64,000 bases of DNA from Mycobacterium lehmannii (lineage in GTDB: Bacteria; Actinomycetota; Actinomycetes; Mycobacteriales; Mycobacteriaceae). Where the stretch lies: contig NZ_NKCN01000016.1 of NCBI RefSeq assembly GCF_002245535.1, forward strand, positions 57,679 to 121,678, written 5' to 3'. Under the pieces are notes generated by a model that was given only the letters and a program-made list of their open reading frames with translations, was not told where the DNA came from and made no database searches. A program made the translations under genes and the position numbers. Each line of letters starts with the position of its first letter. Position 1 is the stretch's first letter. Of this stretch, positions 19,129 through 28,411 are shown piece by piece.

Positions 19129-20747
19129 GGGATCAACTTGCCCGGGTTGAGGATTCCCACCGGGTCGAGCGTGTCCTTGACCGCGCGCAGGATCGCGACG
19201 CCGAGATCGCCGACTTCGTCCCGCATCCACGGCCGGTGGTCGGCGCCGACGGCGTGGTGGTGGGTGATGGTGGCCCCGGTACGCATCATCGCCTCTGACG
19301 CCGCGGCTTTCGCCTTGCGCCACTGCTCGATCGGGTTGCCCCGCTGCCCGGCGACGACCGTGAAGTACAGCGACGCGCCGGTGGGATACACATGCGAAAT
19401 GTGGCACAGCACCAGCGATGGCGTGCCGGTTTCGGTCAGCGCGTTCGTCAGCGCCTCGGTGACGGCGGCCTTGAGCGCAGGCACGTTCGACCAGTTCGTC
19501 GCCGTTTCCAGCGTTTCGCACAGCGCGCCTGCTGAGAGCAGCGAGTCACGCAGATACGGCGCGTTGAACCGGCCGTGCTCCCATGCGCGTGCGGGTTCTT
19601 CACCCAGCGAGGTGCCGCCCGCGGCCTCGAGCACCGCGCGCGTCTCGGAATGTCTGCTGGCGACATGGGCTTCGGTGCCCTCGAACATCGTGATCGCCAG
19701 GCAGCCTCCGGTGATCTGCTTCTCGCCGATGCTGTCGGTGGTCGCCAGATTCACTCCGGTCTCGGCCTCGTCGGACAGCCGGATCACCGTCGGGCCGGTC
19801 CCGGTCTGCACGACGGTGCGCAAAGCGTCGGCGCCCGTGGCGAAGTCGGGGAACGACCACGCCTCGTAGCGGGTGGCCGTCGGGACCGGATGCACCCGTA
19901 CCCGCACGCGGGTGATGACGCCGAGCACGCCTTCCGATCCGATCAGTAGTTGTCGCAGGTCAGGTCCGGCCGCCGACTCCGGTGCGCGGCCGAGGTCCAA
20001 CACGCCGACCGGTGTGACCGCGCGCAGACCGCGCACCATGTCGTTGAACCGGCCGTAGCCCGCCGAGTCCTGGCCCGACGACCGCGTCGCGGCGAACCCG
20101 CCGATCGTGGCGAACTGGAAACTCTGCGGGAAGTGGCCGAGCGAGAAGCCGCCCGCGCCCAGCAGGCGTTCGGCGTCCGGTCCGGTCACTCCTGCGCCGA
20201 GTTCGGCTTCTCCGGACACCTCGTCGAGGAAGTGCAGTTCGTCGAATCGGCGCAGGTCCAGGGAGATCGCCGCGCGGAACTCGCCGCGGATCGGATCCAG
20301 GCCGCCGACGACGCTGGTGCCGCCGCCGAACGGGACGACGGCGATGCGGCGCTCGCCGCACAGGTGCAGGATCGCGGTGATCTCCTCTTCGGTGCCCGGC
20401 AGCACCACCGCGTCCGGCGCGTCCTGCTCATCGGGATCGCGGCGGCGCAGCAGGTCCAGCGTCGACTTGCCGCCGGCCCGGAGCAGACGGCCGTGATCGT
20501 CGATGTGGCAGTAGTCCCGCCCGACGATGCCGATGAGTGCGTCGCGGTCCTCGTCGGTCAGCGCCGACGGGCGCAGTCGCACCTGTTCGGGTTCGAGTTC
20601 TTGGGTGGTCGACGTCTCTACGCCGAGCGCCTGTTCGAGCAGCGTGCGGATGCCGTCGGACAGCGGTTTCGCCTCGGCGGGGTCACCCCAGGCGTTCCAC
20701 TTCATCGGGGGCAGGAGAGCGGTCGAGTGAGCATCGGGACGCGTCAT
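19125..20747 (-). CDS. FAD-binding oxidase, alkyldihydroxyacetonephosphate-synthase-like (Rv2251-type)
   Basis: 540 residues of the vanillyl-alcohol-oxidase flavoprotein superfamily. The FAD-binding PP-loop region is VVPFGGGTSVVGGLDP, followed by SLGHFPQSFQFATIGGFAATRSSGQDSAGYG. The C terminus (DTLDPVGILNPGKLI) is typical of the family. It is close to alkyl-DHAP synthases, but ether lipids are not established in mycobacteria, so the substrate is open. Its placement before dagK and opposite a glpD operon suggests glycerophospholipid metabolism. Confidence 0.88.
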   Translation of the reverse strand: MTRPDAHSTALLPPMKWNAWGDPAEAKPLSDGIRTLLEQALGVETSTTQELEPEQVRLRPSALTDEDRDALIGIVGRDYCHIDDHGRLLRAGGKSTLDLLRRRDPDEQDAPDAVVLPGTEEEITAILHLCGERRIAVVPFGGGTSVVGGLDPIRGEFRAAISLDLRRFDELHFLDEVSGEAELGAGVTGPDAERLLGAGGFSLGHFPQSFQFATIGGFAATRSSGQDSAGYGRFNDMVRGLRAVTPVGVLDLGRAPESAAGPDLRQLLIGSEGVLGVITRVRVRVHPVPTATRYEAWSFPDFATGADALRTVVQTGTGPTVIRLSDEAETGVNLATTDSIGEKQITGGCLAITMFEGTEAHVASRHSETRAVLEAAGGTSLGEEPARAWEHGRFNAPYLRDSLLSAGALCETLETATNWSNVPALKAAVTEALTNALTETGTPSLVLCHISHVYPTGASLYFTVVAGQRGNPIEQWRKAKAAASEAMMRTGATITHHHAVGADHRPWMRDEVGDLGVAILRAVKDTLDPVGILNPGKLIP

Positions 20748-20767
20748 GCGTTACAGTATTACACATG
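20745..20767. promoter_or_regulatory. imperfect palindrome spanning two divergent start codons
   Basis: Only 17 bp separate the flavoprotein start (20747, minus) and the TetR start (20765, plus). The 23-bp stretch from start codon to start codon is an imperfect inverted repeat, CATGnGTnAnA-n-TnTnACnCATG. Part of the outer symmetry is forced by the two ATGs, but the inner GT/AC and A/T positions are not. It is a candidate operator for the TetR protein. Confidence 0.4.
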
Positions 20768-21343
20768 TCGTCAATCCGTAACGACGAGTCGACGGTCGAG
20801 GGGCGCATCATCGATGCCGCGGCGGCCTGCGTGCTCGCGGTAGGAGTCAAGCGGGTCACGCTGACCGACATCGCCCGGCGTGCGCGCATGAGCCGCCCGA
20901 CCATCTACCGCAGGTGGTCCGATACGAACGGGGTGCTCGCGGCGCTGATGACCGAGCGCATCGCGGGTGTGCTGGACAAAGTGCCCGACACCGGTTCCGA
21001 CCGCAGAGCGTTGGTGCAGCGGGTCGTGGAGGTGGCCCGGCATCTGCGGAAGGACGAGATCATCATGTCGGTGCTGCGCGACGCTCCGGAATTCGCGATG
21101 GTCTACATCGCCAATCGGCTCGGGACCAGCCAGATGATCCTCATCGACGCGTTGACCCACGCCATCAAGATCGCCCAGGACGACGGCAGCGTGCGCGCCG
21201 GCGATGCGCGCCAGTTGGCCGCGATGTGCCTGCTGATCACCCAGTCGGCCATCCAGTCCGCGCAGATGGTCGAGAAACTCTTGGACACCGCTGCGCTCGA
21301 CGCCGAGTTGGCGCACGCCCTCGACGGGTATCTGGCACCGTGA
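20765..21343 (+). CDS. TetR/AcrR family transcriptional regulator (Rv2250c-type)
   Basis: 192 residues. The N-terminal helix-turn-helix is VKRVTLTDIARRARMSRPTIYRRW and the C-terminal ligand domain is all-helical. No Shine-Dalgarno fits between the divergent starts, so a leaderless transcript is likely. Its stop overlaps the GTG start of glpD, making a two-gene operon. It probably controls glpD and/or the divergent flavoprotein-dagK unit; this is inferred from position. Confidence 0.9.
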   Translation: MSSIRNDESTVEGRIIDAAAACVLAVGVKRVTLTDIARRARMSRPTIYRRWSDTNGVLAALMTERIAGVLDKVPDTGSDRRALVQRVVEVARHLRKDEIIMSVLRDAPEFAMVYIANRLGTSQMILIDALTHAIKIAQDDGSVRAGDARQLAAMCLLITQSAIQSAQMVEKLLDTAALDAELAHALDGYLAP

Positions 21344-22884
21344 CCGGCTCGACGGCTCTGAACTCCGCGCGCCGCAGCGCCGAACTGGCGGCGCTGGCCG
21401 ATGGCGAGCGCGTCGACGTCATCGTCATCGGCGGCGGCATCACCGGAACGGGCATCGCGCTGGACGCGGCGACCCGCGGTCTGAGCGTCGTGCTGGTGGA
21501 GAAGCACGACCTGGCGTTCGGCACCAGCCGGTGGAGCTCCAAGCTGGTTCACGGCGGACTGCGATATCTGGCGACGGGCAACGTCGGGATCGCCCGTCGC
21601 AGTGCCGTTGAACGCGGAATCCTGATGACGCGCAACGCACCTCATCTAGTTACGGCGATGCCGCAGTTGGTGCCGCTGCTTCCGTCGATGAACACCGCGT
21701 CGCGGGCGCTGGTGCGTTTCGGCTTCGCCGCCGGCGACGGGCTGCGAAAGCTGGCGGGCACGCCGGCGTCGGTGTTGCCCCGCTCCCGGCGGATCGACGC
21801 GAGCCGGGCCGTCGAGCTGGCGCCGACCGTGCGCCGCGACGGTCTCGACGGCGCGTTCCTGGCGTATGACGGGCAGTTGATCGACGACGCCCGCCTGGTC
21901 ACCGCGGTGGCGCGGACGGCGGCCCAGCACGGTGCCCGGGTGTTGACGCGGGTGGCGGCGTCACACGCGACCGGCACCTCGGTGCGGCTGACCGATCAGC
22001 TCACCGGCGAGTCGTTCGACGTCGCCGCGCGCGCCGTGATCAACGCCTCCGGGGTGTGGGCGGGCGAGGTGGATTCCTCGATAAAGCTGCGGCCCAGCCG
22101 CGGAACGCATCTGGTTTTCGACGCTGCGGTGTTCGGCAATCCTGTTGCGGCGCTGACCATTCCGATACCCGGCGAGATCAACCGCTTCGTGTTCGCGATG
22201 CCCGAGCAGTTGGGCCGGGTGTACCTCGGGCTCACCGACGAGGACGCCCCAGGCCCGGTCCCCGACGTGCCCGAACCCGCGCCCGAGGAGGTCTCGTTCC
22301 TGCTCGACACGGTGAACACCGCCCTGGATGTGGCGTTGAGCCCGTCCGACGTGATCGGCGCCTACGCGGGTCTGCGTCCGCTGATCGACACAGGCGCGGG
22401 CCGCACCGCCGACGTCTCGCGCGAACACGCGGTCGCCGAATCACCCTCGGGCGTCATAAGTGTCATCGGCGGCAAGCTGACCGAGTACCGCTTCATGGCC
22501 GAGGACGTGCTGGACCGAGCGATCGAGTGGCGCGGGCTGACCGCGACCGACTGCCGCACCCGCAACCTGCCCCTTGTCGGGGCGCCGTCGAATCCGGTTG
22601 CCACGCTGCGTCATCCGACGGAGATGCCGGGTTCGCTGGTTGCTCGCTTCGGTGCCGAAGCGCCGAACGTCATCGCCGCCGCCGCGTGCGAGCGGCCCAC
22701 CGAACCGGTCGCCGAGGGGATTGACGTCATCCGTGCGGAATTCGAGTACGCGGTGACCCATGAGGGTGCGCTGACCGTCGACGACATCGTCGACCGCCGC
22801 ACCCGCATCGGCCTGGTCGAGGCCGACCGCGAGCGGGTGGTGGCGGTAGCCGACGAGTTCGTGGTGTCAGCGCCCGAACGGTAG
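21340..22884 (+). CDS. glpD: aerobic glycerol-3-phosphate dehydrogenase
   Basis: 514 residues starting at GTG 21340, inside the GTGA overlap with tetR. The FAD-binding motif IVIGGGITGTGIALDAATRG sits near residues 29-48, followed by the family signature FGTSRWSSKLVHGGLRYL. The C-terminal extension contains HEGALTVDDIVDRRTRIGL. It oxidises glycerol-3-phosphate to dihydroxyacetone phosphate at the membrane and passes electrons to menaquinone. It corresponds to GlpD1 (Rv2249c). It converges on accD6 with about 100 bp between, where I see no gene. Confidence 0.94.
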   Translation: MTGSTALNSARRSAELAALADGERVDVIVIGGGITGTGIALDAATRGLSVVLVEKHDLAFGTSRWSSKLVHGGLRYLATGNVGIARRSAVERGILMTRNAPHLVTAMPQLVPLLPSMNTASRALVRFGFAAGDGLRKLAGTPASVLPRSRRIDASRAVELAPTVRRDGLDGAFLAYDGQLIDDARLVTAVARTAAQHGARVLTRVAASHATGTSVRLTDQLTGESFDVAARAVINASGVWAGEVDSSIKLRPSRGTHLVFDAAVFGNPVAALTIPIPGEINRFVFAMPEQLGRVYLGLTDEDAPGPVPDVPEPAPEEVSFLLDTVNTALDVALSPSDVIGAYAGLRPLIDTGAGRTADVSREHAVAESPSGVISVIGGKLTEYRFMAEDVLDRAIEWRGLTATDCRTRNLPLVGAPSNPVATLRHPTEMPGSLVARFGAEAPNVIAAAACERPTEPVAEGIDVIRAEFEYAVTHEGALTVDDIVDRRTRIGLVEADRERVVAVADEFVVSAPER

Positions 22885-22986
22885 CCTCGCGCCTCTTTCG
22901 CCGAGGCCGACGAAATGGTCGATTCCGCACGCGCATTCCCGCCAGAACGTCGGTTTCGACGCTGAAGGTTGCGGCGCCGCTCGAGG

Positions 22987-24411
22987 TTACAGCGGGATGT
23001 TCTTGTGCCGGCCGCGGCGTGCCGGTGCCTCGGCCAGCGCCTGGGTCAGCTTGCTGCGGGTGTGCGACGGGTCGATCTTCTCGTCGACGACGCCGATGTC
23101 GATCGCGGAATCGACTCCGCCCGCGATCTTCTCGTGCTCGACGGCCAACTGCTCATGCAGGGCTTCGCGCTCGGTGAGATCTTCCACGGCGGCCAGCTTC
23201 TTCTTGTGCAGGATGCCGACCGCGGCCTTGGCGCCCATGACGGCGACCTCGGCATCCGGCCAGGCGTAGACCTTCGTCGCACCCAACGAGCGCGAATTCA
23301 TCGCGATGTAGGCGCCGCCGTAGATCTTGCGCGTCACCAGCGTGACCCGCGGGACCGAGCACTCGCCGAACGCGTGCAGCAGCTTGGCTCCGCGCCGTAC
23401 GACGCCGCCCCACTCCTGATCCACGCCGGGCAGGTAACCGGGAACGTCGACGACGTTGATGATCGGAATCCCGAATGCGTCGCACAGGCGCACGAATCGT
23501 GCCGCCTTCTCGGCACTTTCGGAGTTCAGGCAGCCGCCGAGCCGCAGCGGGTTGTTGGCGATGACGCCGACGGAGCGACCGGACAACCGACCGAGACCGA
23601 TGACGATCGACGGTGCCCACTTGGCCTGGAACTCCTCGAACGGAACGCCCTCGTCCAACAACGCCTCGACGAGCGGGTGCACGTCGTAGGCGCGTCGCGC
23701 CGACTCCGGCAGCAGCGCGTGCAGGTCGGTGTCGCCCGCTTCGGCCTTGGCCCGGTCGAAATGGCCCTGCTGGCAGAACAATCCAACCAGCCGGCGGCCG
23801 CGCTCGTAGGCGTCGAGCTCGTCGTCGGCGACGATGTGGCACACGCCGGACTTCTTGTGGTGGGTGTCCGGGCCGCCGAGGCTCGCCATGTCGACGTCCT
23901 CGCCGGTGACGCTGCGCACCACATCCGGTCCGGTGACGAACACCCGGCTCTCCGGCGCCATCACGATCACGTCGGTGAGGGCGGGTCCGTAGGCCGCACC
24001 GCCGGCGGCGAAGCCGACGACGACCGAGATCTGCGGGACGTAGCCGGACGCCCGGATCATCGCCTCGAACACCAGGCCGACCGCGTGCAGCGCCTTGACG
24101 CCCTCGGCGAGGCGGGCACCGCCGGAGTGCCAGATGCCCACGATCGGGCTCTGCTCCTCGATGGCCTGGTCGTAGGCGTCGACAATATGGGCACAGCCCT
24201 CGACGCCCATGGCCCCGCCCATGACGGTGCCGTCGGTGCAGAACGCGATGGTACGCAGCCCGTTGACGGTTCCGGCGGCGGCGAGAACGCCCGAACGGTC
24301 GCGCTCGTGGAGCAGTTCGACACTGCCGTCGTCGAAGAAGGTGCTCAGACGCAGCAGCGGGTCACGAGGGTCGAGCGATTCGCCGACTGTCTCGGGCGCC
24401 ATGGTCGTCAT
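22987..24411 (-). CDS. accD6: acetyl/propionyl-CoA carboxylase carboxyltransferase beta subunit
   Basis: 474 residues with the two crotonase-like halves of biotin-dependent carboxyltransferases. Oxyanion and CoA-binding segments are visible as GIWHSGGARLAEG and GFAAGGAAYGPALTDV in the N half, and DVPGYLPG and RKIYGGAYIAMNSRSLGA in the C half. It makes malonyl-CoA for FAS-I and FAS-II with an AccA subunit. It is the last gene of the mycolate operon, as in M. tuberculosis Rv2247, and has a GGAGG site 8 nt before ATG. Confidence 0.96.
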   Translation of the reverse strand: MTTMAPETVGESLDPRDPLLRLSTFFDDGSVELLHERDRSGVLAAAGTVNGLRTIAFCTDGTVMGGAMGVEGCAHIVDAYDQAIEEQSPIVGIWHSGGARLAEGVKALHAVGLVFEAMIRASGYVPQISVVVGFAAGGAAYGPALTDVIVMAPESRVFVTGPDVVRSVTGEDVDMASLGGPDTHHKKSGVCHIVADDELDAYERGRRLVGLFCQQGHFDRAKAEAGDTDLHALLPESARRAYDVHPLVEALLDEGVPFEEFQAKWAPSIVIGLGRLSGRSVGVIANNPLRLGGCLNSESAEKAARFVRLCDAFGIPIINVVDVPGYLPGVDQEWGGVVRRGAKLLHAFGECSVPRVTLVTRKIYGGAYIAMNSRSLGATKVYAWPDAEVAVMGAKAAVGILHKKKLAAVEDLTEREALHEQLAVEHEKIAGGVDSAIDIGVVDEKIDPSHTRSKLTQALAEAPARRGRHKNIPL

Positions 24412-24447
24412 TCACATACCTCCTATTGCGCTGGATCCCGGGGAGTG

Positions 24448-25710
24448 TCAGTACTTCCCGAAAGCGAGCGCGACGTTGTGCCCACCGAATCCGAACGAGT
24501 TGTTGATCGCGTACTGGTAATTGCCTGACCGCGGTTCACCGGCGACCACGTCCAGATCGATTTCCGGGTCGAGATTTCGCAGGTTCAGCGTCGGCGGAAT
24601 GATGCCTTCGCGCAACGCCATAACGGTCAGGATGGACTCGACGGCACCGACCGCGCCGACCGAGTGGCCGAGCGCAGCCTTGGGTGCGTACACCGCAGGC
24701 TTGTGGCCGCCCATCGCGTTGTTGATCGCCTTACCCTCGGCCACGTCGCCGACGCTGGTGCCGGTGGCATGCGCGTTGACGTGGTCGATGTCAGTGGGCT
24801 GCAGCCCGGCGAGCTGGATGGCGCGTGTCATCGCGTGACCGGCCTGTTCGCCGTTCGGGTCCGGCGCCACGATGTGGTAGCCGTCCGAGGTGATGCTGGC
24901 TCCCATGATCCGAGCCAGGATGTTGGCGCCGCGGGCCTTGGCGTGCTCTTCGGTCTCGATGACCATCAGCGCACCCCCTTCGCCGAACACGAACCCGTTA
25001 CGGTCCTTGTCGAACGGGCGGCATGCGCCGGCAGGGTCGTCGTTGGTGGTGGACAAGACGATTCGCATCTGGGCGAAGCCGGCGATCGGCACCGCCTCGA
25101 TCTTGGTCTCCACCCCGCCGCAGATCGCGACGTCCGCATCACCAAGCACGATGTTGCGCCAGGCGTGCGCGATGCCTTCGGAACCCGATGCGCAGGCCGA
25201 CACCGGAGTGACCACCCCGGCGCGGGCCTTTCGCTCCAATCCCACTGCGGCGGCAGCGGCGTTGGGCATGTACATCTGCACGGCCAGCGGGGAAACCGCC
25301 TTGAGGCCTTTGGAGCGCATGTTGTCGTAGCTGAACACCAGCTCCTCGGTGGAGCCCATGCCGGTGCCGATCGACACCATCAGCCGTTTGGGGTCGACCT
25401 CGGGGGTGCCCGCGTCCTCCCAGACCCGCCGGCTCAGCACCGTCGACATCTTCTGCAGGTACGACAGCCGGCGCAGTTCCACCCGGGTCAACTCGTGGTC
25501 GAAGTCCTCGAGGAGATGCCCGCCGATGCGAACCGGCAGGTCATACTCGTCGACGAACGGGTCCTCGAGCCTGCGGATTCCGCTCTGGCCGTCCAGCAGC
25601 TTCTTCCAGGTGTCGTCCGCGCTGGTGGCCAGGGCCGTCGTCATGGCGATACCCGTGACGACGACGTTGGGGAAACCGTCCCCCGTGGAAAGTGCGGCTA
25701 ACCCTGCCAT
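24448..25710 (-). CDS. kasB: 3-oxoacyl-ACP synthase KasB
   Basis: 420 residues, a beta-ketoacyl-ACP synthase II of FAS-II. The catalytic Cys is in TPVSACASGSEGIAH; the two catalytic His are in HVNAHATGTSVGD and AALGHSVGAVG. KasB extends meromycolate chains to full length. The mycobacterial KasB-specific N terminus (MAGLAALSTGDGFPNVVVTGIAMTTALA) distinguishes it from KasA. It lies 23 bp downstream of kasA. Confidence 0.96.
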   Translation of the reverse strand: MAGLAALSTGDGFPNVVVTGIAMTTALATSADDTWKKLLDGQSGIRRLEDPFVDEYDLPVRIGGHLLEDFDHELTRVELRRLSYLQKMSTVLSRRVWEDAGTPEVDPKRLMVSIGTGMGSTEELVFSYDNMRSKGLKAVSPLAVQMYMPNAAAAAVGLERKARAGVVTPVSACASGSEGIAHAWRNIVLGDADVAICGGVETKIEAVPIAGFAQMRIVLSTTNDDPAGACRPFDKDRNGFVFGEGGALMVIETEEHAKARGANILARIMGASITSDGYHIVAPDPNGEQAGHAMTRAIQLAGLQPTDIDHVNAHATGTSVGDVAEGKAINNAMGGHKPAVYAPKAALGHSVGAVGAVESILTVMALREGIIPPTLNLRNLDPEIDLDVVAGEPRSGNYQYAINNSFGFGGHNVALAFGKY

Positions 25711-25733
25711 TACTGCTGAGGAGTTCCTTCCGC

Positions 25734-26984
25734 TCAGTAGCGTCCGAAGGCCAGGGCGACATTGTGTCCGCCGAAGCCGAACGAGTTGTTGATGGCGTAC
25801 TGGTAGTCGCCATAACGAGGCTCGCCTGCAACCACATCGAGATCGATCTCAGGATCGGGCGTCTCGTAGTTCAGTGTCGGCGGGATGACGCCGTCACGCA
25901 GCGAGAGCACGGTCAGAGCCGACTCCAGCGCGCCGACCGCTCCGATGGAGTGTCCGAGCGCCGACTTCGGCGCGTAGACCGCGGCGTGCTCCACCCCGGC
26001 CGACCGGATCGCGTTGGCCTCGGCGACGTCACCGATCGACGTGGCCGTGGCGTGGGCGTTGACGTGGTGGATGTCCTTGGGATCCAGGCCGGCGGTCTCC
26101 ATTGCACGCTTCATCGCCTGACCGGCGCGAAGACCGTCGGACGCGGGCGCCACCATGTGGAAGGCGTCGGACGTGATGCCCGCACCCATCAGGCGGGCCA
26201 GCGGCTTGGCGCCACGAGCCTTGGCGTGTTCCTCGGTCTCGATGACCATGAGCGCACCCGCCTCGCCGAAGACGAACCCGTCGCGGTTCTTGTCGAACGG
26301 CCGCGAGGCGCCCTCGGGATCCTCGTTGTTGGTCGACATCGCGCGCATCATCGAGAACGCCGCGATCGGCAGCGCTTCGATTCCGCCCTCGACGCCGCCG
26401 ACGACGGCGATGTCGGCGTCACCCATGACGATCTGACGCCAGCCGTGGGCGATGGCCTCCGAACCCGATGAGCAGGCCGAGACCGGGGTGATGACCCCGG
26501 CCCTCGCGCCCAGCTGCAGACCGATCACCGCGGCCGCACCGTTCGGCATGATCATCTGCACCGCGAGCGGCGACACCTTGCGGGGGCCGCCCTCGTTCAT
26601 CGCGTCGTAGGTTTCGACGATCTTCTCGCCGCCACCCAGGCCGGTGCCGACGACCACGGTGAAGCGATCCGGATCGACCTCGGGTGTACCCGCGGTCTCC
26701 CAGAGCTGGCCAGACAGGAACTTGGCCATGCGCTGGACATACGACATCCGTCGCATGTCCAGTCGCGTCATGTGGTCGTCGATCGCGTCGACGAGGTGAC
26801 CACCGATGCGGACCGGCAGGTCCCATTTGGTGACGAACTCATCCTCGAGGACGCGGATGCCGCTTTCTCCGGCCAGCAGCCCCTTCCACGTGCTCTCGAT
26901 GTCCGCCGCGACCGACGTGGTTGCCGTGACGGCCGTCACGACGACGTTGGGGAAACCGCCGTTAGCAGTGGAAGGTCTACTCAT
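25734..26984 (-). CDS. kasA: 3-oxoacyl-ACP synthase KasA
   Basis: 416 residues, the same length as M. tuberculosis KasA. The nucleophile Cys lies in TPVSACSSGSEAIAHGW (position 171 by alignment with KasA) and the His residues in HVNAHATATSIGD and SALGHSIGAVG. It condenses malonyl-AcpM with acyl-AcpM in the essential FAS-II cycle and is the target of thiolactomycin. The ATG overlaps the acpM stop. It shares long identical blocks with kasB, consistent with an ancient tandem duplication. Confidence 0.97.
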   Translation of the reverse strand: MSRPSTANGGFPNVVVTAVTATTSVAADIESTWKGLLAGESGIRVLEDEFVTKWDLPVRIGGHLVDAIDDHMTRLDMRRMSYVQRMAKFLSGQLWETAGTPEVDPDRFTVVVGTGLGGGEKIVETYDAMNEGGPRKVSPLAVQMIMPNGAAAVIGLQLGARAGVITPVSACSSGSEAIAHGWRQIVMGDADIAVVGGVEGGIEALPIAAFSMMRAMSTNNEDPEGASRPFDKNRDGFVFGEAGALMVIETEEHAKARGAKPLARLMGAGITSDAFHMVAPASDGLRAGQAMKRAMETAGLDPKDIHHVNAHATATSIGDVAEANAIRSAGVEHAAVYAPKSALGHSIGAVGALESALTVLSLRDGVIPPTLNYETPDPEIDLDVVAGEPRYGDYQYAINNSFGFGGHNVALAFGRY

Positions 26985-27283
26985 GCCCGATCGGCTTCGA
27001 TCTGCGCGCGGATGGCCGCGGCCGCTTCGGGGTTCTCTTCCTCGAGCTTCTGGATGTAGGTGACGACGTCACCGACGGTGCGAAGACCGGCGAGGTCCTC
27101 GTCGGGGATCTTCACGCCGTACTTGTCCTCGGTCTGCACGGCGATCTCGACCATCGACAGGGAGTCGATGTCCAGGTCGTCGACGAAGCTCTTCTCAGGG
27201 GTGACCTCGGAAGGCTCGATGCCGGTGACCTCTTCGATGATCTCGGCGAGACCGGTGATGATTTCGTCCTGACTGGCGGGCAC
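26981..27283 (-). CDS. acpM: meromycolate extension acyl carrier protein
   Basis: 100 residues from GTG 27283, with GGAG 6 nt upstream. The phosphopantetheine attachment site is Ser41 in DDLDIDSLSMVE. The acidic tail beyond the normal 78-residue ACP core is typical of mycobacterial AcpM. It shuttles growing meromycolate chains between the FAS-II enzymes. Confidence 0.97.
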   Translation of the reverse strand: MPASQDEIITGLAEIIEEVTGIEPSEVTPEKSFVDDLDIDSLSMVEIAVQTEDKYGVKIPDEDLAGLRTVGDVVTYIQKLEEENPEAAAAIRAQIEADRA

Positions 27284-27360
27284 GGTGGCTCCTTCTATTT
27301 GGTGGTGTTACTTGTTGGGAAATGACGATCGTTATGTGGTTGTGTCTGGCGCGAGCCTGC

Positions 27361-28287
27361 CTATGAGAGTGCGGCGAGCCCGTCCAGGTCAGCGGGGGAC
27401 TTGACGGCGTGCGTCGGCACCCCCCGAAGTTCTCTTTTCGCGATACCCGCGAGGGCCCCGGCCGGCGGGAACTCGACGATCGCGGTCACATCGAGCCGGC
27501 GCATCGTCTCGGTGCACAGATCCCAACGGACCGGGCGCGTCATCTGCGCCACCAGCTTGCTCATGGCGTCGGCAGCCGAATCCACCGGCTGGCCATCCGC
27601 GTTCGACAGTAGCGTCGTGTTCGGTTCGGCGCTCGTTACACCTTCGGCCGCGGCGGCATAACCGTCGAGGGCCGAGGCCATGTAGTGGGTGTGGAACGCA
27701 CCGGCGGTCGCCAGCTTGCGCACCCGCGCCTTCTCCGGCGGGTCCTCGACCAGCTTGTCCAGTGCGGCGATCGCACCGGCAGCGACGATCTGTCCGGCCG
27801 CGTTGCGGTTGGCCGGAACAAGGTCGAGCGCTTCGAGCCGAGCCAGCACGTCGGCTTCCTCACCGCCGAGGACGGCGGCCATGCCCGTGGGCTCGACCGC
27901 GCAGGCCTTGGCCATCTCCGCACCACGGGTGGCGGCCAGCTTGACGGCGTCGTCGGCGGAAATGACCCCGGCGATCGCGTAGGCGGCGATCTCACCGACG
28001 GAATGGCCCGCCACGACGGTCTTCTTGTCGGCGATTGCACCGCGTCGGGTCAGTTCCTCATGGGCCAGCAGCGTGGCCGCGACGACGAGCGGCTGGGTCA
28101 CCGCGGTGTCGGTGATCTCCTCTGCGGAGGCGGTGGTGCCCAACCGGGCCAAGTCCAGCCCGCTGATCTCGGACCATCCGGCGAGCCGCTCGGCGGTACC
28201 GGGCAGCTCCAGCCATGCGGCGAGCATGCCGGGTGTCTGGGAGCCCTGTCCGGGCGCGAGAAGTGCAAGCACAGATTTATGAGGCAC
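27361..28287 (-). CDS. fabD: malonyl-CoA:AcpM acyltransferase
   Basis: 308 residues as drawn. The catalytic Ser is in VVAGHSVGEIAAY and the His in GAFHTHYM; the N-terminal ALLAPGQGSQTPGML is diagnostic. By alignment with M. tuberculosis FabD (active Ser91, here 96) the true start may be the GTG five codons further in, at 28272. It loads malonate onto AcpM and opens the FAS-II operon. A regulator-type palindrome lies 66 bp upstream of the drawn start. The gap to acpM is 77 bp. Confidence 0.95.
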   Translation of the reverse strand: MPHKSVLALLAPGQGSQTPGMLAAWLELPGTAERLAGWSEISGLDLARLGTTASAEEITDTAVTQPLVVAATLLAHEELTRRGAIADKKTVVAGHSVGEIAAYAIAGVISADDAVKLAATRGAEMAKACAVEPTGMAAVLGGEEADVLARLEALDLVPANRNAAGQIVAAGAIAALDKLVEDPPEKARVRKLATAGAFHTHYMASALDGYAAAAEGVTSAEPNTTLLSNADGQPVDSAADAMSKLVAQMTRPVRWDLCTETMRRLDVTAIVEFPPAGALAGIAKRELRGVPTHAVKSPADLDGLAALS

Positions 28288-28352
28288 GAATTAAGAAAAC
28301 ACTGTGAAGACGGGTTTGCGCGGTGTAAGAGATTATGAACCTGGTCTTATGT

Positions 28353-28373
28353 TTTTGTGGAGACCCCACAAAA
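28353..28373. promoter_or_regulatory. MabR-type operator, TTTTGT-N9-ACAAAA
   Basis: A perfect palindrome sits in the 124-bp gap between mabR and fabD: TTTTGTGG, five bases, CCACAAAA. The form TTTTGT-N9-ACAAAA is the site I recall being reported for the M. tuberculosis mycolate regulator MabR (Rv2242). On the minus strand it lies just upstream of a CATAAT hexamer near 28333-28338 that could be the fabD -10 element. Confidence 0.75.
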
Positions 28374-28411
28374 TCGCCTGTGATGCGACGCTACCGAAAT
28401 CCGACCGCGAT

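Noticed and set aside
24448..26984. kasA/kasB as a recent duplication or assembly artefact
   Set aside because: The tandem pair is the normal mycobacterial arrangement, and the two proteins differ in their N termini and many internal positions.
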